The notes: generated by a model not told the origin, from the sequence alone. Counted from the stretch's first letter, positions 48,500 through 57,849 are shown. The stretch is 64,000 nucleotides of DNA from Nocardioides soli (GCF_014191495.1 NZ_JACHWR010000002.1:1612001-1676000); one strand, 5' to 3'. Numbers and translations are program-made.

Positions 48500-48535
48500 A
48501 CTACCGCCAACCCCGGGCTCCCGGGATTGACCCCT

Positions 48536-48551
48536 TCGAACAGATGTTCGA
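48536..48551. promoter_or_regulatory. LexA (SOS) box of the mutasome operon
   Basis: TCGAAC-AGAT-GTTCGA is a perfect match to the actinobacterial SOS box TCGAACNNNNGTTCGA. It overlaps a likely -10 (GATGAT, 48550-48555) and ends 9 nt before the imuA' start codon, so LexA would fully block this promoter. Confidence 0.92.
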
Positions 48552-48560
48552 TGATGGGGT

Positions 48561-49241
48561 GTGGCCAGCGCACTCGACACCCTCGACACCGTGGCCCAAC
48601 TGCGCACCAAGATGGCGCGGCTGCAGGAGGGGACGCCGCCGGGGATGGCGCTGGAGACCCACCCCGCCCTCGCGGGACTGGTGCGGCTGCGGGCGGGCGC
48701 CAGCTACTCGGTCGACAGCGCGACGCTGGCGTTGGCGCTGCTGGCCGGCCCGTCCCGGGCCGGCGGCTGGTGCGCGGCCGTGGGGGTCGCCGACTTCGGG
48801 GCGGAGGCGGCGGCCGCGCTCGGTGTCGACCTGGGCCGCACCGTCCTGGTGCCCGATCCGGGCGACCGGTGGCTCGAGGTCACCGCCGCCCTGGTCGACG
48901 TCGTCACCGTCGTGCTGGTCAAGCCGGCCGGCCGGGTCGCCCCCCAGCTCGCGGAGAAGCTCGCCGCCCGGCTCCGCAAGCGCGGCGCCGCACTGGTCGC
49001 CTGGGAGACGGCGCGGGGCAGGTGGCCGCGCTGCGAGGTGCGGCTGACCACCCGTGACCCGGCCTGGAGCGGGATCGGCCGGGGCCACGGCCACCTCAGC
49101 TCCCGCCGCATCGTCGTCGAGGTGCAGCGCGGCACGGCGCCGCCGCGGCACGGGGCGCTGTGGCTCCCAGCGGAGGACCAGACCTACCGTCCCGTCGAGC
49201 CGGCGGCCCCGGCGGCCGCTCCCGTGGAGGGAGTGGCCTGA
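48561..49241 (+). CDS. imuA': ImuA'-type mutasome protein
   Basis: A 226-residue, RecA-fold-related small protein that begins DTLDTVAQLRTKMARLQ and is followed by imuB and dnaE2. In mycobacteria ImuA' and ImuB connect the error-prone polymerase DnaE2 to the beta clamp and RecA during damage-induced mutagenesis. No Walker A motif is visible, as expected for ImuA'. The assignment rests on length, position and the LexA box more than on sequence signatures. The GTG start lies 5 nt after the -10, so it is probably leaderless. Confidence 0.82.
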   Translation: MASALDTLDTVAQLRTKMARLQEGTPPGMALETHPALAGLVRLRAGASYSVDSATLALALLAGPSRAGGWCAAVGVADFGAEAAAALGVDLGRTVLVPDPGDRWLEVTAALVDVVTVVLVKPAGRVAPQLAEKLAARLRKRGAALVAWETARGRWPRCEVRLTTRDPAWSGIGRGHGHLSSRRIVVEVQRGTAPPRHGALWLPAEDQTYRPVEPAAPAAAPVEGVA

Positions 49242-49242
49242 G

Positions 49243-50778
49243 GTGCGGGTGATGGTCGTCTGGTGCCCCGACTGGCCGGTGGTCGCCGCGCTGGCCGACG
49301 AGGGGCTGCCCACCCACCTCCCGGCGGCGGTCTTCCACGCCAACCTGGTGCAGTCGGGCAACGCCGCCGCCCGCACCTTCGGCGTACGCCGCGGCATGCG
49401 CCGCCGCGACGCGCAGTCACGCTGCCCCGAGCTCCAGGTCTTCCAGGCCACCCCGGAGCGGGACACCCGGACCTTCGAGGCGGTGCTCGCCGCGGTCGAG
49501 GAGCAGCATCCCGGAGTCGCGCCGCTGCGTCCGGGGCTGGCGGCGCTGCGCGCGCCCAGGCGGGTCCGCGGTGGCGAGCCGACCGCGGCCGCACTGCTGG
49601 CCGAGCGGCTGGTCGAGCTCGGGGTCTGGGACTCCCGGATGGGCGTCGCCGACGAGCTGTTCACCGCCGAGCAGGCCGCCCGCCGGGCCGCCTCGCAGGA
49701 CTGCCACGTGGTCGAGCCGGGGGAGTCGGTGCCGTTCCTGCGCGGGCTGCCGGTCGAGGCGATCGACGAGGCCGCCGCGGTCAGCCTGCTGCGCCGCCTC
49801 GGGTTGCGCACCCTCGGCGAGCTGGCCGACCTGCCGGCGGCCGCGGTGCGCGACCGGTTCGGGCCCAGGGTGGCGTGGGTGCACCGGGTCGTGGGTGGCG
49901 CCGGCGCCGTACCCCTCGCCACCCGTACGCCGCCGCCCGAGCTGGCCTGCCACGTCGACTTCGAGCCGCCGCTCGACAACGCCGAGACGATCGGCTTCAG
50001 CGTCCGCCGGACCGCGGACCGGTTCGTCGCCGGGCTGGCCGGGCAGCAGCTGGTGTGCACCGAGGTGCGCATCGACGCGTACGTCGAGGGCTCTGCCGAC
50101 TCCCCGGCGTCGAGCCGGCACTGGCTGCATCCGCGGTGGTTCACCGCCGCCGACCTGGTCGACCGGCTGCACTGGCAGCTGCAGGGGGCCATGTCCGGGA
50201 CGGCCGGCCGGGTGCGGGCGCCGGTCAACCGGGTGCTGTTCACGCCGGTGACGGTGGTGCCCGACGCGGTGCACGCCGACGGGCTGTGGGGCGGCACCGA
50301 CGAGCGCGTGCAGCGCGGCATCGCCCGGGTGCAGGGCATGCTCGGCCACGAGGCCGTCGTCCGCCCGGTACTCCAGGGCGGCCGGGTGCCCGCCGACCGG
50401 CAGGCGCTGGTGCCGTGGGGCGAGCAGCCCACCGGGCTGCGGCCGGCGAGCCACCCGTGGCCGGGGTCGATCCCGCCGCCGGCGCCCACCCGGGTGCTGG
50501 CCGACCCGTGGCCGGCCGAGGTCGTCGGCAACGGCGGCTGGCCGATCACGGTCGACGAGCGGGGCGGGGTGCTCGACGAGCCGGTGCGCTTCCGCCCCGA
50601 GCCCGGCGATTGGCAGCCGGTGGCCGCCTGGGCGGGACCGTGGCCGGTCGAGGAGCTGTGGTGGGAGCCGGGATCCCGGCGGGTGGCGCGCTTCCAGATG
50701 GTGGGTGTCGACGGCCGTGCCTGGCTGATGACCTGGGAGTCCCCGGGCTCCTGGTGGACGGAAGCTGCGTACGACTGA
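49243..50778 (+). CDS. imuB: ImuB, inactive Y-family polymerase of the mutasome
   Basis: A 511-residue Y-family polymerase homologue. The N-terminus VMVVWCPDWPVVAAL stands where active polymerases have the metal-binding acidic HIDMDxF motif, so it lacks catalytic carboxylates, as ImuB does. It keeps the helix-hairpin-helix (LGLRTLGELADLP) and little-finger regions, and has a long C-terminal tail. It acts as a scaffold joining DnaE2, ImuA' and the beta clamp. GTG 49243 follows GGAGGGAG, one base after the imuA' stop; its own stop overlaps the dnaE2 ATG (TGATG). Confidence 0.9.
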   Translation: MRVMVVWCPDWPVVAALADEGLPTHLPAAVFHANLVQSGNAAARTFGVRRGMRRRDAQSRCPELQVFQATPERDTRTFEAVLAAVEEQHPGVAPLRPGLAALRAPRRVRGGEPTAAALLAERLVELGVWDSRMGVADELFTAEQAARRAASQDCHVVEPGESVPFLRGLPVEAIDEAAAVSLLRRLGLRTLGELADLPAAAVRDRFGPRVAWVHRVVGGAGAVPLATRTPPPELACHVDFEPPLDNAETIGFSVRRTADRFVAGLAGQQLVCTEVRIDAYVEGSADSPASSRHWLHPRWFTAADLVDRLHWQLQGAMSGTAGRVRAPVNRVLFTPVTVVPDAVHADGLWGGTDERVQRGIARVQGMLGHEAVVRPVLQGGRVPADRQALVPWGEQPTGLRPASHPWPGSIPPPAPTRVLADPWPAEVVGNGGWPITVDERGGVLDEPVRFRPEPGDWQPVAAWAGPWPVEELWWEPGSRRVARFQMVGVDGRAWLMTWESPGSWWTEAAYD

Positions 50779-53700
50779 TGGGCTGGAGCAACCCCGCGAT
50801 CTCCTGGGGCGAGCTGGAGAAGCGACTCTCCGGCCGCGTGAACACGCCCCAGGACCCCGAGGCGCCGATCTCGACCCGCAAGCGCAAGCGCCAGAAGGTC
50901 GAGATCGAGCGGCCGACCGGCCCGGTCACGCCGTACGCCGAGCTGCACTGCCACTCCAGCTTCAGCTTCCTCGACGGCGCCAGCGGCCCCGACCATCTGG
51001 TCGTCGAGGCGATCCGGCTCGGCCTGCACGGGCTGGCGATCACCGACCACGACGGGTTCTACGGGGCGCCGCTGTTCGCTGAGACAGCGCAATTGCACGG
51101 TGGCCTGCAGACGATCTACGGCGCCGAGCTCTCCCTCGGGCTCACCAGGCCCCAGAACGGCGTCGCCGACCCCGAGGGCAGCCACCTGCTGGTGCTCGCG
51201 CGCGGCGTCGAGGGCTACCACCGGCTGGCCGGTGCGATCACCGACGCCCAGCTGCGCGGGGACGAGAAGGGGAGGCCGGCCTACGACCTGGGCGAGCTCT
51301 CCGAGCGGGGGCGTGGGCACTGGCTGGTGCTCACCGGCTGCCGCAAGGGCATGGTGCGGCAGGCGCTCGCCCGCGGCCCGTCGTACGCCGCGGAGGAGCT
51401 CGACCGGCTGACCGCGCTGTTCGGGCACGACCACGTCGCGGTCGAACTGGTCGACCACGGGTTCCCGACCGACTCCGCGAACAACGACCTGCTCGCCGGG
51501 TTGGCCCGCGACCACGGGCTGCCGGTGGTGGCCACCAACAACGTCCACTACGCGCGCCCCGAGCAGCATCGGGTGGCCGGTGCGATGGCCGCCGTCCGCG
51601 CGCGCCGCAGCCTGGCCGAGATGGACGGCTGGCTGCCGGCGTCCGGGATGGCCAGCCTGCGGTCGGGGGCGGAGATGGCGCAGCGGTTCGCCCGCTACCC
51701 CGATGCGGTCGCGCGCAGTGTGGTGCTCGCCGACGAGGTGGCGTTCGACCTGCAGAAGGCCTCGCCCCGACTGCCGAAGTTCGCGCCCGACGGGTGGACG
51801 CCGGCGGCGTGGTTGCGGGAGCTGACCGAGCGCGGCTTCGCCGAGCGGTACGCCGGCACGCCCCACGAGCGGAGGGCCCGGGAGCGGATCGAGCGCGAGC
51901 TCAAGGTGATCGCCGAGAAGGACTTCGACGGTTACTTCGTGATCGTCCACGACATCGTGGCGTTCGCCCGGGAGAGCGGGATCCTCTGCCAGGGCCGGGG
52001 GTCCGCGGCTAGCTCCGCGGTCTGCTACGCCCTCGGCATCACCGCGGTCGACGCGGTCTTCTACGACCTGCCCTTCGAGCGGTTCATCTCCCAGCACCGT
52101 GAGGAGGAGCCCGACATCGACGTCGACTTCGACTCCGACAAGCGGGAGCAGGTGATCCAGTGGGTCTACGAGAAGTACGGTCGGCACAACGCGGCGCAGG
52201 TCGCCAACGTCGTGGGCTACCGGCCCAAGATGGCGGTGCGCGACGCCGCGAAGGCGCTCGGTCACTCGCCGGGGCAGCAGGACGCCTGGTCGAAGCAGAT
52301 CACCTCCTGGACGGCCGTGGCGACGCGGGACGATGGTGAGCACGACGTACCGCGGCCGGTGGTCGAGCTCGCCAACGCCCTCCTCGGCGCCCCCCGCCAC
52401 TTGGGCATCCACTCCGGTGGCATGGTGCTCACCGAGCGGCCGATCGGCGAGGTGGTGCCGATCGAGCGGGCGCGCATGGACGACCGCACCGTGCTCCAGT
52501 GGGACAAGGACGCCTGCGAGTTCATGGGGCTGGTGAAGTTCGACCTGCTCGGCCTCGGCATGCTCAGCGCCCTCGACCACATGATGTCGATCGCGCGCGA
52601 GCACCTCGGTGAGCACTGGACGATCGCGACCATCCCCAAGGAGGAGCCGGCGGTCTACGACATGCTCTGCCGCGCCGACTCCGTGGGCGTCTTCCAGGTC
52701 GAGAGCCGGGCCCAGATCGGCACCCTGCCGCGGCTGCGACCGCGCCGGTTCTACGACCTCGCGATCGAGATCGCGCTGATCCGGCCGGGGCCGATCCAGG
52801 GTGGCGCGGTGCACCCCTACGTACGACGCGCGACCGGGCGCGATCCGGTCGAGTACGCCCACCCGCTGCTGAAGCCGGTGTTGGGGCGCACCCTCGGCGT
52901 GCCGCTCTTCCAGGAGCAGCTGATGGAGATGGCGCGGGTGCTCGGCGACTGCGACCGCGACGAGGCCGACCTGCTGCGCCGGGCGATGGGCTCCAAGCGC
53001 GGCGTCGAGCGGATCGAGTCGGTCAAGGAGAAGCTGATGTCCGGCATGGCGGCCAAGGGCATCTCCGAGGACCAGGCCAAGGCGATCTACCGGCAGATCC
53101 TGTCGTTCGCCAACTTCGGCTTCGCCGAGAGCCACGCGCTCGCCTTCGCCAAGCTCGTCTACGACAGCTCCTGGTTCAAGCTGCACCACCCGGCGGGGTT
53201 CCTGGCCGCGCTGCTGCGCGCGCAGCCGATGGGCTTCTACTCGTCGCAGTCGCTGGTGCACGACGCCCGCAGGCACGGCGTTGAGGTGTTGCGGCCCGAC
53301 CTGGCGCGCTCCCGGGCGGTGGCCGACCTCGAGCTCGTCGGGGAGCCCGGGCCGAGCGGGCTGGACACGTGCCTCGTGGACGGCGAGCGCACCGACTGGG
53401 TCCCCGGCACCCCCGACCCGACCCCGGGGCACCGGCGCGACACGGCGTACGCCGTCCGTCTCGGTCTCGACTCGGTGCGCGGCATCGGCACGGCGGTGGC
53501 CGAGCGGATCGTGGCCGCCCGGGAGGAGCGGCCGTTCGCCGACCAGGCCGACCTGTCCCGGCGGGCGGGGCTCGACGCACGGCAGCTCGAGGCGCTGGCG
53601 ACCGCGGGGGCCTTCGACGAGTCCTTCGCGGTCTCGCGTCGGCAGGCGCTGTGGAACGCCGGCTGGACCGAGACCGACGAGCACCTGCCCGGCGTCCGGG

Positions 53701-54170
53701 TCGGCGCCGACGCGCCGATGCTGCCCGACATGGGCGTCGTCGAGACCACGATGGCCGACCTGTGGGCCACCGGCATCACCCCGGAGGAGCACCCGGTCGG
53801 CCTGCTGCGCGACACCCTGCGCGCAGCCGGCATCAGGTCGGTTGCCGACACCGCGACCGCCGAGGCCGGCCGGCGGGTGCACGTCGCCGGGCTGGTCACC
53901 CACCGGCAGCGGCCGGGCACGGCCGGCGGCGTCACCTTCCTCAACCTGGAGGACGAGACCGGCATGCTCAACGTGATCTGCACGGTCGGGGTGTGGCGGC
54001 GCTACCGGCAGGTGGCGGCGAGCTCGGCCGGCATGGTGATCCGCGGGGTGCTGGAGCGCCAGGACGGCGTCACCAATCTGGTCGCCGACCGGCTCGCCCC
54101 GCTCGAGGAGCTGCATCCATCGGCCGGTCGGGCGCTCCGGGCGCGGCACCGGTCCCGCGACTTCCACTGA
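50778..54170 (+). CDS. dnaE2: Error-prone DNA polymerase DnaE2
   Basis: A 1130-residue C-family polymerase alpha subunit for translesion synthesis. It has the N-terminal PHP domain (YAELHCHSSFSFLDGAS), the palm with the two-metal motif PDIDVDFDSDKR, the fingers (RADSVGVFQVESRAQ, RPGPIQGGAVHPY), tandem HhH and an OB domain (LNVICTVGVWRRY). The HxSRDF ending is characteristic of DnaE2 rather than DnaE1. It is translationally coupled to imuB by a 1-nt overlap and controlled by the LexA box 2.2 kb upstream. Confidence 0.96.
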   Translation: MGWSNPAISWGELEKRLSGRVNTPQDPEAPISTRKRKRQKVEIERPTGPVTPYAELHCHSSFSFLDGASGPDHLVVEAIRLGLHGLAITDHDGFYGAPLFAETAQLHGGLQTIYGAELSLGLTRPQNGVADPEGSHLLVLARGVEGYHRLAGAITDAQLRGDEKGRPAYDLGELSERGRGHWLVLTGCRKGMVRQALARGPSYAAEELDRLTALFGHDHVAVELVDHGFPTDSANNDLLAGLARDHGLPVVATNNVHYARPEQHRVAGAMAAVRARRSLAEMDGWLPASGMASLRSGAEMAQRFARYPDAVARSVVLADEVAFDLQKASPRLPKFAPDGWTPAAWLRELTERGFAERYAGTPHERRARERIERELKVIAEKDFDGYFVIVHDIVAFARESGILCQGRGSAASSAVCYALGITAVDAVFYDLPFERFISQHREEEPDIDVDFDSDKREQVIQWVYEKYGRHNAAQVANVVGYRPKMAVRDAAKALGHSPGQQDAWSKQITSWTAVATRDDGEHDVPRPVVELANALLGAPRHLGIHSGGMVLTERPIGEVVPIERARMDDRTVLQWDKDACEFMGLVKFDLLGLGMLSALDHMMSIAREHLGEHWTIATIPKEEPAVYDMLCRADSVGVFQVESRAQIGTLPRLRPRRFYDLAIEIALIRPGPIQGGAVHPYVRRATGRDPVEYAHPLLKPVLGRTLGVPLFQEQLMEMARVLGDCDRDEADLLRRAMGSKRGVERIESVKEKLMSGMAAKGISEDQAKAIYRQILSFANFGFAESHALAFAKLVYDSSWFKLHHPAGFLAALLRAQPMGFYSSQSLVHDARRHGVEVLRPDLARSRAVADLELVGEPGPSGLDTCLVDGERTDWVPGTPDPTPGHRRDTAYAVRLGLDSVRGIGTAVAERIVAAREERPFADQADLSRRAGLDARQLEALATAGAFDESFAVSRRQALWNAGWTETDEHLPGVRVGADAPMLPDMGVVETTMADLWATGITPEEHPVGLLRDTLRAAGIRSVADTATAEAGRRVHVAGLVTHRQRPGTAGGVTFLNLEDETGMLNVICTVGVWRRYRQVAASSAGMVIRGVLERQDGVTNLVADRLAPLEELHPSAGRALRARHRSRDFH

Positions 54171-54224
54171 CGGCACACCGGATCGACACAGGAGCCGCAC
54201 AGGTCCCGGGGGTTGGATGTGGCC

Positions 54225-55106
54225 ATGACCGACGAGCGAGAAGAACACGACCTCGGCCTCTCCCACGATCTTCCGCGGATCATCGAGCGAAACCAGCGGA
54301 TGGGACGCCGCGGCATGCTCGCGGTCTTCGGCGCGGCGGGTGTCGCCGCGCTCGCCGTGAGCTGCGGGACGGACGACCCCGAGACGACGTCCGGTAGCTC
54401 GGCCCCGGCCGGTGGTCCGGGGCAGGGAGGGGCCGGCGGCCCTGGAGCAGCCGGCGCCGAGTCGTCGGTCGAGGTCGCCGAGGGGGAGATCCCCGAGGAG
54501 ACGGCCGGCCCCTACCCCGGTGACGGCTCCAACGGCGTCAACGTGCTCACCGAGTCCGGCGTCGTGCGCAGCGACCTGGCGACGTCGTTCGGGTCGGCCT
54601 CCGGCGTCGCCGAGGGCGTGCCGGTGACGATCCGGCTGAAGGTCTACGACCTGAACGGGGAGGACGTCACCGCCCTGTCCGGCGCCGCCGTCTACCTCTG
54701 GCACTGCGACCGCGAGGGCCGCTACTCGATGTACGACGAGGAGATCAAGGACGAGAACTACCTGCGCGGCGTCCAGGAGACCGACGCCTCCGGCCGCGTG
54801 GAGTTCACCAGCATCTTCCCCGCCTGCTACGACGGGCGCTGGCCACACCTGCACTTCGAGGTCTACCGATCGCTCGCCGACGCCACGTCGTACACCGACA
54901 AGCTGCGCACCTCCCAGCTCGCGCTGCCGCAGGACGCCTGCGAGGCCGTCTACGCCACCGCCGGCTACGAGCAGTCCGTCGCCAACCTCGCCCGGGTCAG
55001 CCTGGACGGCGACATGGTCTTCGCCGACGGCCACTCCCTCCAGCTGGCCACCGTCACGGGCTCCGTCGACGACGGCTACACGATCGCCCTCAACGTCCCG
55101 GTGTGA
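54225..55106 (+). CDS. Exported intradiol-dioxygenase-like lipoprotein
   Basis: A 293-residue protein. After a 25-residue cytoplasmic stretch come a twin-arginine-like motif (GRRGML), a hydrophobic segment and the lipobox LAVSC, so it is probably a Tat-exported lipoprotein. A Gly/Pro linker leads to an intradiol ring-cleavage dioxygenase fold: ETAGPYPGDG supplies a tyrosine ligand, and YDGRWPHLHFEV supplies Tyr and two His for Fe(III). Intracellular catechol dioxygenases are not exported, so the substrate is likely an extracellular aromatic or the protein has another role. ATG 54225 is chosen over GTG 54213. Confidence 0.83.
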   Translation: MTDEREEHDLGLSHDLPRIIERNQRMGRRGMLAVFGAAGVAALAVSCGTDDPETTSGSSAPAGGPGQGGAGGPGAAGAESSVEVAEGEIPEETAGPYPGDGSNGVNVLTESGVVRSDLATSFGSASGVAEGVPVTIRLKVYDLNGEDVTALSGAAVYLWHCDREGRYSMYDEEIKDENYLRGVQETDASGRVEFTSIFPACYDGRWPHLHFEVYRSLADATSYTDKLRTSQLALPQDACEAVYATAGYEQSVANLARVSLDGDMVFADGHSLQLATVTGSVDDGYTIALNVPV

Positions 55107-55111
55107 GCGGG

Positions 55112-55157
55112 GTCGTCCGCCTCTCGAGGGTGTGGGCGCCGGCGTCAGGCGGACGAC
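55112..55157. repeat. Dispersed palindromic repeat, copy B
   Basis: GTCGTCCGCCT (55112-55122) pairs with AGGCGGACGAC (55147-55157). The right arm overlaps the stop codon of the convergent DUF559 gene. Confidence 0.8.
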
Positions 55158-56065
55158 TCGACCACCCCGAGCCTTCGAAGGTCGCGGACGATGCGCTCGG
55201 GGTGCTCTCGGAGCTCGATCGCGCTGCACCTGATCACGATCAGCCCCGTCGCGATCAGCTGGCGCTCGCGCTCGATGTCCGCGCTCCAGTGCTCGACGTG
55301 CATGTGGAAGCCGCCGTCGACCTCCAGCACGACGACCCGTCCGTCGGCGAGCGTCCACTCGGCGTCCGTGTACCGAAGCCGGCCGCCCGAGTCACGCCGC
55401 CGCTTCTGCCGATCGGGCCGCGGCAGTCGGAACGTGTCACACATGGTCAGCACGTCGCGCTCGGCCGCGGACTGCGTACCCTCCGCCAGCTCACCGAGGA
55501 GTCGACGAAACGGCTTGGCTCGCCGCAGGGGACGCATCCGAGTGATCCAGGAGTCGAGGCGGATCGCCGTGGTCAGTCCTTGTTGCACGCACGCCGACAG
55601 CAGTCCGTACGCCGAACGCGTGACCGGCTCGTAACCGGCCCAGAGAAGCGCGGCCGGCTCGACCCGCCACGTCGGCAACGCCGTGGAGGCGGTCAGCAGT
55701 GGGATCGGCCGGCGCGTCTCGACGAAGTGGATCCCCTTGATGGGTTCGAGGTTGTGTGACTTCTCGACGAGCACGGTGATCTCGTCGCGGTGCCATCTCT
55801 CGAGCCCGTGTCGCTCCAGTGCGGTCAGCCCGCCGAGGGCACTTCGCTCGCCGGCATGCAGGACACCGGCCCACATCAGCTGCCGACGCGTGAGGACGCC
55901 TGTCGTCGTGCCGAGCACGGTGCTGCTCACCTCCTGCCAGCGCCGTGCGTCCAGCTGTGTGTCGACGTAGTCGCTGCTCAGCCCCAGGCGGCGCAGCTGT
56001 CGCCTGGTGAGCAGTCCGTCCTGGGCAGCCGCGACCGGCAACCACAGCGGAGGACGATCGGACAT
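55145..56065 (-). CDS. AbiEi-like winged-helix protein with C-terminal DUF559 domain
   Basis: A 306-residue protein. The N-terminus (AAAQDGLLTRRQLRRLGLSSDYVDTQL) resembles the AbiEi-type antitoxin winged helix. The C-terminus (EWTLADGRVVVLEVDGGFHMHVEHWSADIERERQLIATGLIVIR) is a DUF559/Vsr-like endonuclease-fold domain with conserved acidic residues and ExR-type helix. Such proteins are numerous in Nocardioides and relatives, with no known function. No partner toxin gene is adjacent. ATG 56065 has AAGG 7 nt upstream. The flanking palindromic repeats share arms on both sides of this gene. Confidence 0.78.
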   Translation of the reverse strand: MSDRPPLWLPVAAAQDGLLTRRQLRRLGLSSDYVDTQLDARRWQEVSSTVLGTTTGVLTRRQLMWAGVLHAGERSALGGLTALERHGLERWHRDEITVLVEKSHNLEPIKGIHFVETRRPIPLLTASTALPTWRVEPAALLWAGYEPVTRSAYGLLSACVQQGLTTAIRLDSWITRMRPLRRAKPFRRLLGELAEGTQSAAERDVLTMCDTFRLPRPDRQKRRRDSGGRLRYTDAEWTLADGRVVVLEVDGGFHMHVEHWSADIERERQLIATGLIVIRCSAIELREHPERIVRDLRRLGVVESSA

Positions 56066-56119
56066 GCCCTGACCTTGCACCGGATCGGCGTCGGGGGTCG
56101 TCGGTCATCCACAGGACCT

Positions 56120-56169
56120 GGGTCGTCCGCCTGAGACCGGGGTATTCACCCGCCAGAGGCGGACGACCC
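56120..56169. repeat. Dispersed palindromic repeat, copy C (between divergent genes)
   Basis: Thirteen-nt arms GGGTCGTCCGCCT (56120-56132) and AGGCGGACGACCC (56157-56169) enclose 24 nt upstream of hemW. Its location between divergent genes shows that the family is not just a set of terminators. Confidence 0.82.
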
Positions 56170-56200
56170 GAGTCCGGAGGCCGGGTGAGAGGATGGATCA

Positions 56201-57442
56201 ATGCCGTCCGTCCTGCTCGCTGGCGACCCGGTTCCGGAGGACGGGGCGCTGCCGGCGTCGGCGCTGGCCGGGGTGGGGACGAGGCCGTTCGGGTTCTACG
56301 TGCACGTGCCGTTCTGCACGGTGCGGTGCGGCTACTGCGACTTCAACACCTACACCGCCGAGGAGCTCGGGCCGGCGGGCGGAGCGCCGGGCGCGAGCCG
56401 GGCGACGTACGCCGAGGCGGCGATCGCGGAGGTACGCCGGGCCCGGCAGGTGCTGGGCGACGCCGACCTGCCCGTCGGCACGATCTTCTTCGGCGGCGGC
56501 ACGCCGACCCTGCTCAGTCCGGCCGACCTCGGCGCGATCGTGGCCGCGATCGCGAGCGAGTTCGGGCTCGCCGAGGGCGCGGAGATCACCGCCGAGTCCA
56601 ACCCCGACAGCGTCGCGTTGTGGGACCTCGAGGCGCTGCGGGGCGCCGGCTTCAACCGGCTCTCGTTCGGCATGCAGTCCGCGGTCGACCATGTCCTGAA
56701 GGTCCTCGACCGCACCCACGACCCGCTGCGCGTGCCGGCCGTCGTCGACTGGGCGCGGCAGGCCGGGTTCGAGCCGGCCCAGGGCGGCAGCATCAGCCTC
56801 GACCTGATCTACGGCACGCCGGGGGAGTCGCTCGCCGACTGGGAGACCAGCATCGAGGTGGCGCTCGCCTGCCGGCCCGACCACGTGTCGGCGTACTCCC
56901 TCATCGTCGAGGAGGGCACCGCTCTGGCCCGCCGGGTCAAGCGGGGGGAGCTGCCGATGCCCGACGACGACGACCTCGCCGACAAGTACCTCCTCGTCGA
57001 CGAGCGACTCGGCGCGGACGGCCTGGAGTGGTACGAGATCTCCAACTGGGCCCGGGGGTCCGCGAGCCGGTGCCGGCACAACCTCCTCTACTGGACCGGT
57101 GGCGACTGGTGGGGCGTCGGCCCCGGAGCGCACTCGCACGTCGGCGGCGTGCGGTGGTGGAACGTCAAGCACCCCGCGGCGTACGCCGAGCGCATCGCCC
57201 GCGGGGTCACGCCCGCCCACGCCCGCGAGGTCCTCGACCAGGAGAGCCGCCGGGTCGAGCGGGTGCTGCTCGAGCTGCGCCTGCGCGACGGGCTGCCGGT
57301 GAGCGTGCTCGACGCGACCGGACGCGCCGCCGTGGCACGCCTGATCGACGAGGGCCTGCTGACCAGGCACGCGGAGCGGCTGGTGCCGACCCGCGAGGGC
57401 CGGCTGCTCGCCGACGCGCTGGTCCGCGATCTGCTGCCCTGA
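56201..57442 (+). CDS. hemW: HemW-like radical SAM heme chaperone
   Basis: A 413-residue radical SAM protein. The cluster motif CTVRCGYCDF (Cys39, Cys43, Cys46) ends in Asp-Phe rather than the extra Cys of HemN, marking HemW, which binds heme and passes it to acceptor proteins rather than oxidising coproporphyrinogen. The downstream FFGGGTPTLLS and ESNPDS motifs bind SAM; the C-terminal HemN_C winged domain is complete. GAGAGGA precedes the ATG by 7 nt. In actinobacteria it is usually near lepA and hrcA, as here. Confidence 0.92.
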   Translation: MPSVLLAGDPVPEDGALPASALAGVGTRPFGFYVHVPFCTVRCGYCDFNTYTAEELGPAGGAPGASRATYAEAAIAEVRRARQVLGDADLPVGTIFFGGGTPTLLSPADLGAIVAAIASEFGLAEGAEITAESNPDSVALWDLEALRGAGFNRLSFGMQSAVDHVLKVLDRTHDPLRVPAVVDWARQAGFEPAQGGSISLDLIYGTPGESLADWETSIEVALACRPDHVSAYSLIVEEGTALARRVKRGELPMPDDDDLADKYLLVDERLGADGLEWYEISNWARGSASRCRHNLLYWTGGDWWGVGPGAHSHVGGVRWWNVKHPAAYAERIARGVTPAHAREVLDQESRRVERVLLELRLRDGLPVSVLDATGRAAVARLIDEGLLTRHAERLVPTREGRLLADALVRDLLP

Positions 57443-57471
57443 TCCCGGCCCGTCAGCCGTAGGGTGAGGCC

Positions 57472-57849
57472 ATGACCCAGGGGCCCGACGACCAGGACCA
57501 GCCGACACCGCCGCCCTACGGACAGGTGCCGCCTCCGCCCCCGCCGCCACAGCAGGGCTACCCGCAGCCGGGCTACCCGTACGGCGCGAGCCCGCAGGCG
57601 CCGTACGGCGTGCACCCCGGGACCGGGCTGCCGTACTCCGACAAGCAGAAGCTCGTGGCCGGCCTGCTCCAGATCCTGATCCCGCTGGGCATCGGCCGCT
57701 TCTACATCGGCGACACCAAGACCGGCGTCTGGCAGCTCGTCGTCACCGTGCTGACCTGCGGCCTTGGTGCGCTGTGGCCGTTCATCGACGGCATCGTCAT
57801 CCTCGCGACCGACAGCAAGGACGCGAACGGGCTGCCACTGCGCAACTGA
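57472..57849 (+). CDS. TM2-domain membrane protein
   Basis: A 125-residue protein: Pro/Gln/Tyr-rich N-terminal tail (about 1-55), then KQKLVAGLLQILIPLGIGRFYIGDTKTGVWQL and a second hydrophobic segment ending WPFIDGIVIL, the two-helix TM2 module. Function is unknown; such proteins are common in actinobacterial membranes. TAGGGT (57460-57465) ends 6 nt before the ATG, suggesting a leaderless start. The stop codon lies in a 35-bp repeat. Confidence 0.88.
   Translation: MTQGPDDQDQPTPPPYGQVPPPPPPPQQGYPQPGYPYGASPQAPYGVHPGTGLPYSDKQKLVAGLLQILIPLGIGRFYIGDTKTGVWQLVVTVLTCGLGALWPFIDGIVILATDSKDANGLPLRN

Noticed and set aside
48501..55358. Very long open frame on the minus strand
   Set aside because: It is antisense to imuA', imuB, dnaE2 and the dioxygenase gene, has no recognisable domain, and reflects high GC at third codon positions.
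55145..56065. AbiE toxin-antitoxin system
   Set aside because: No AbiEii nucleotidyltransferase toxin gene is adjacent, and the C-terminus is DUF559 instead.
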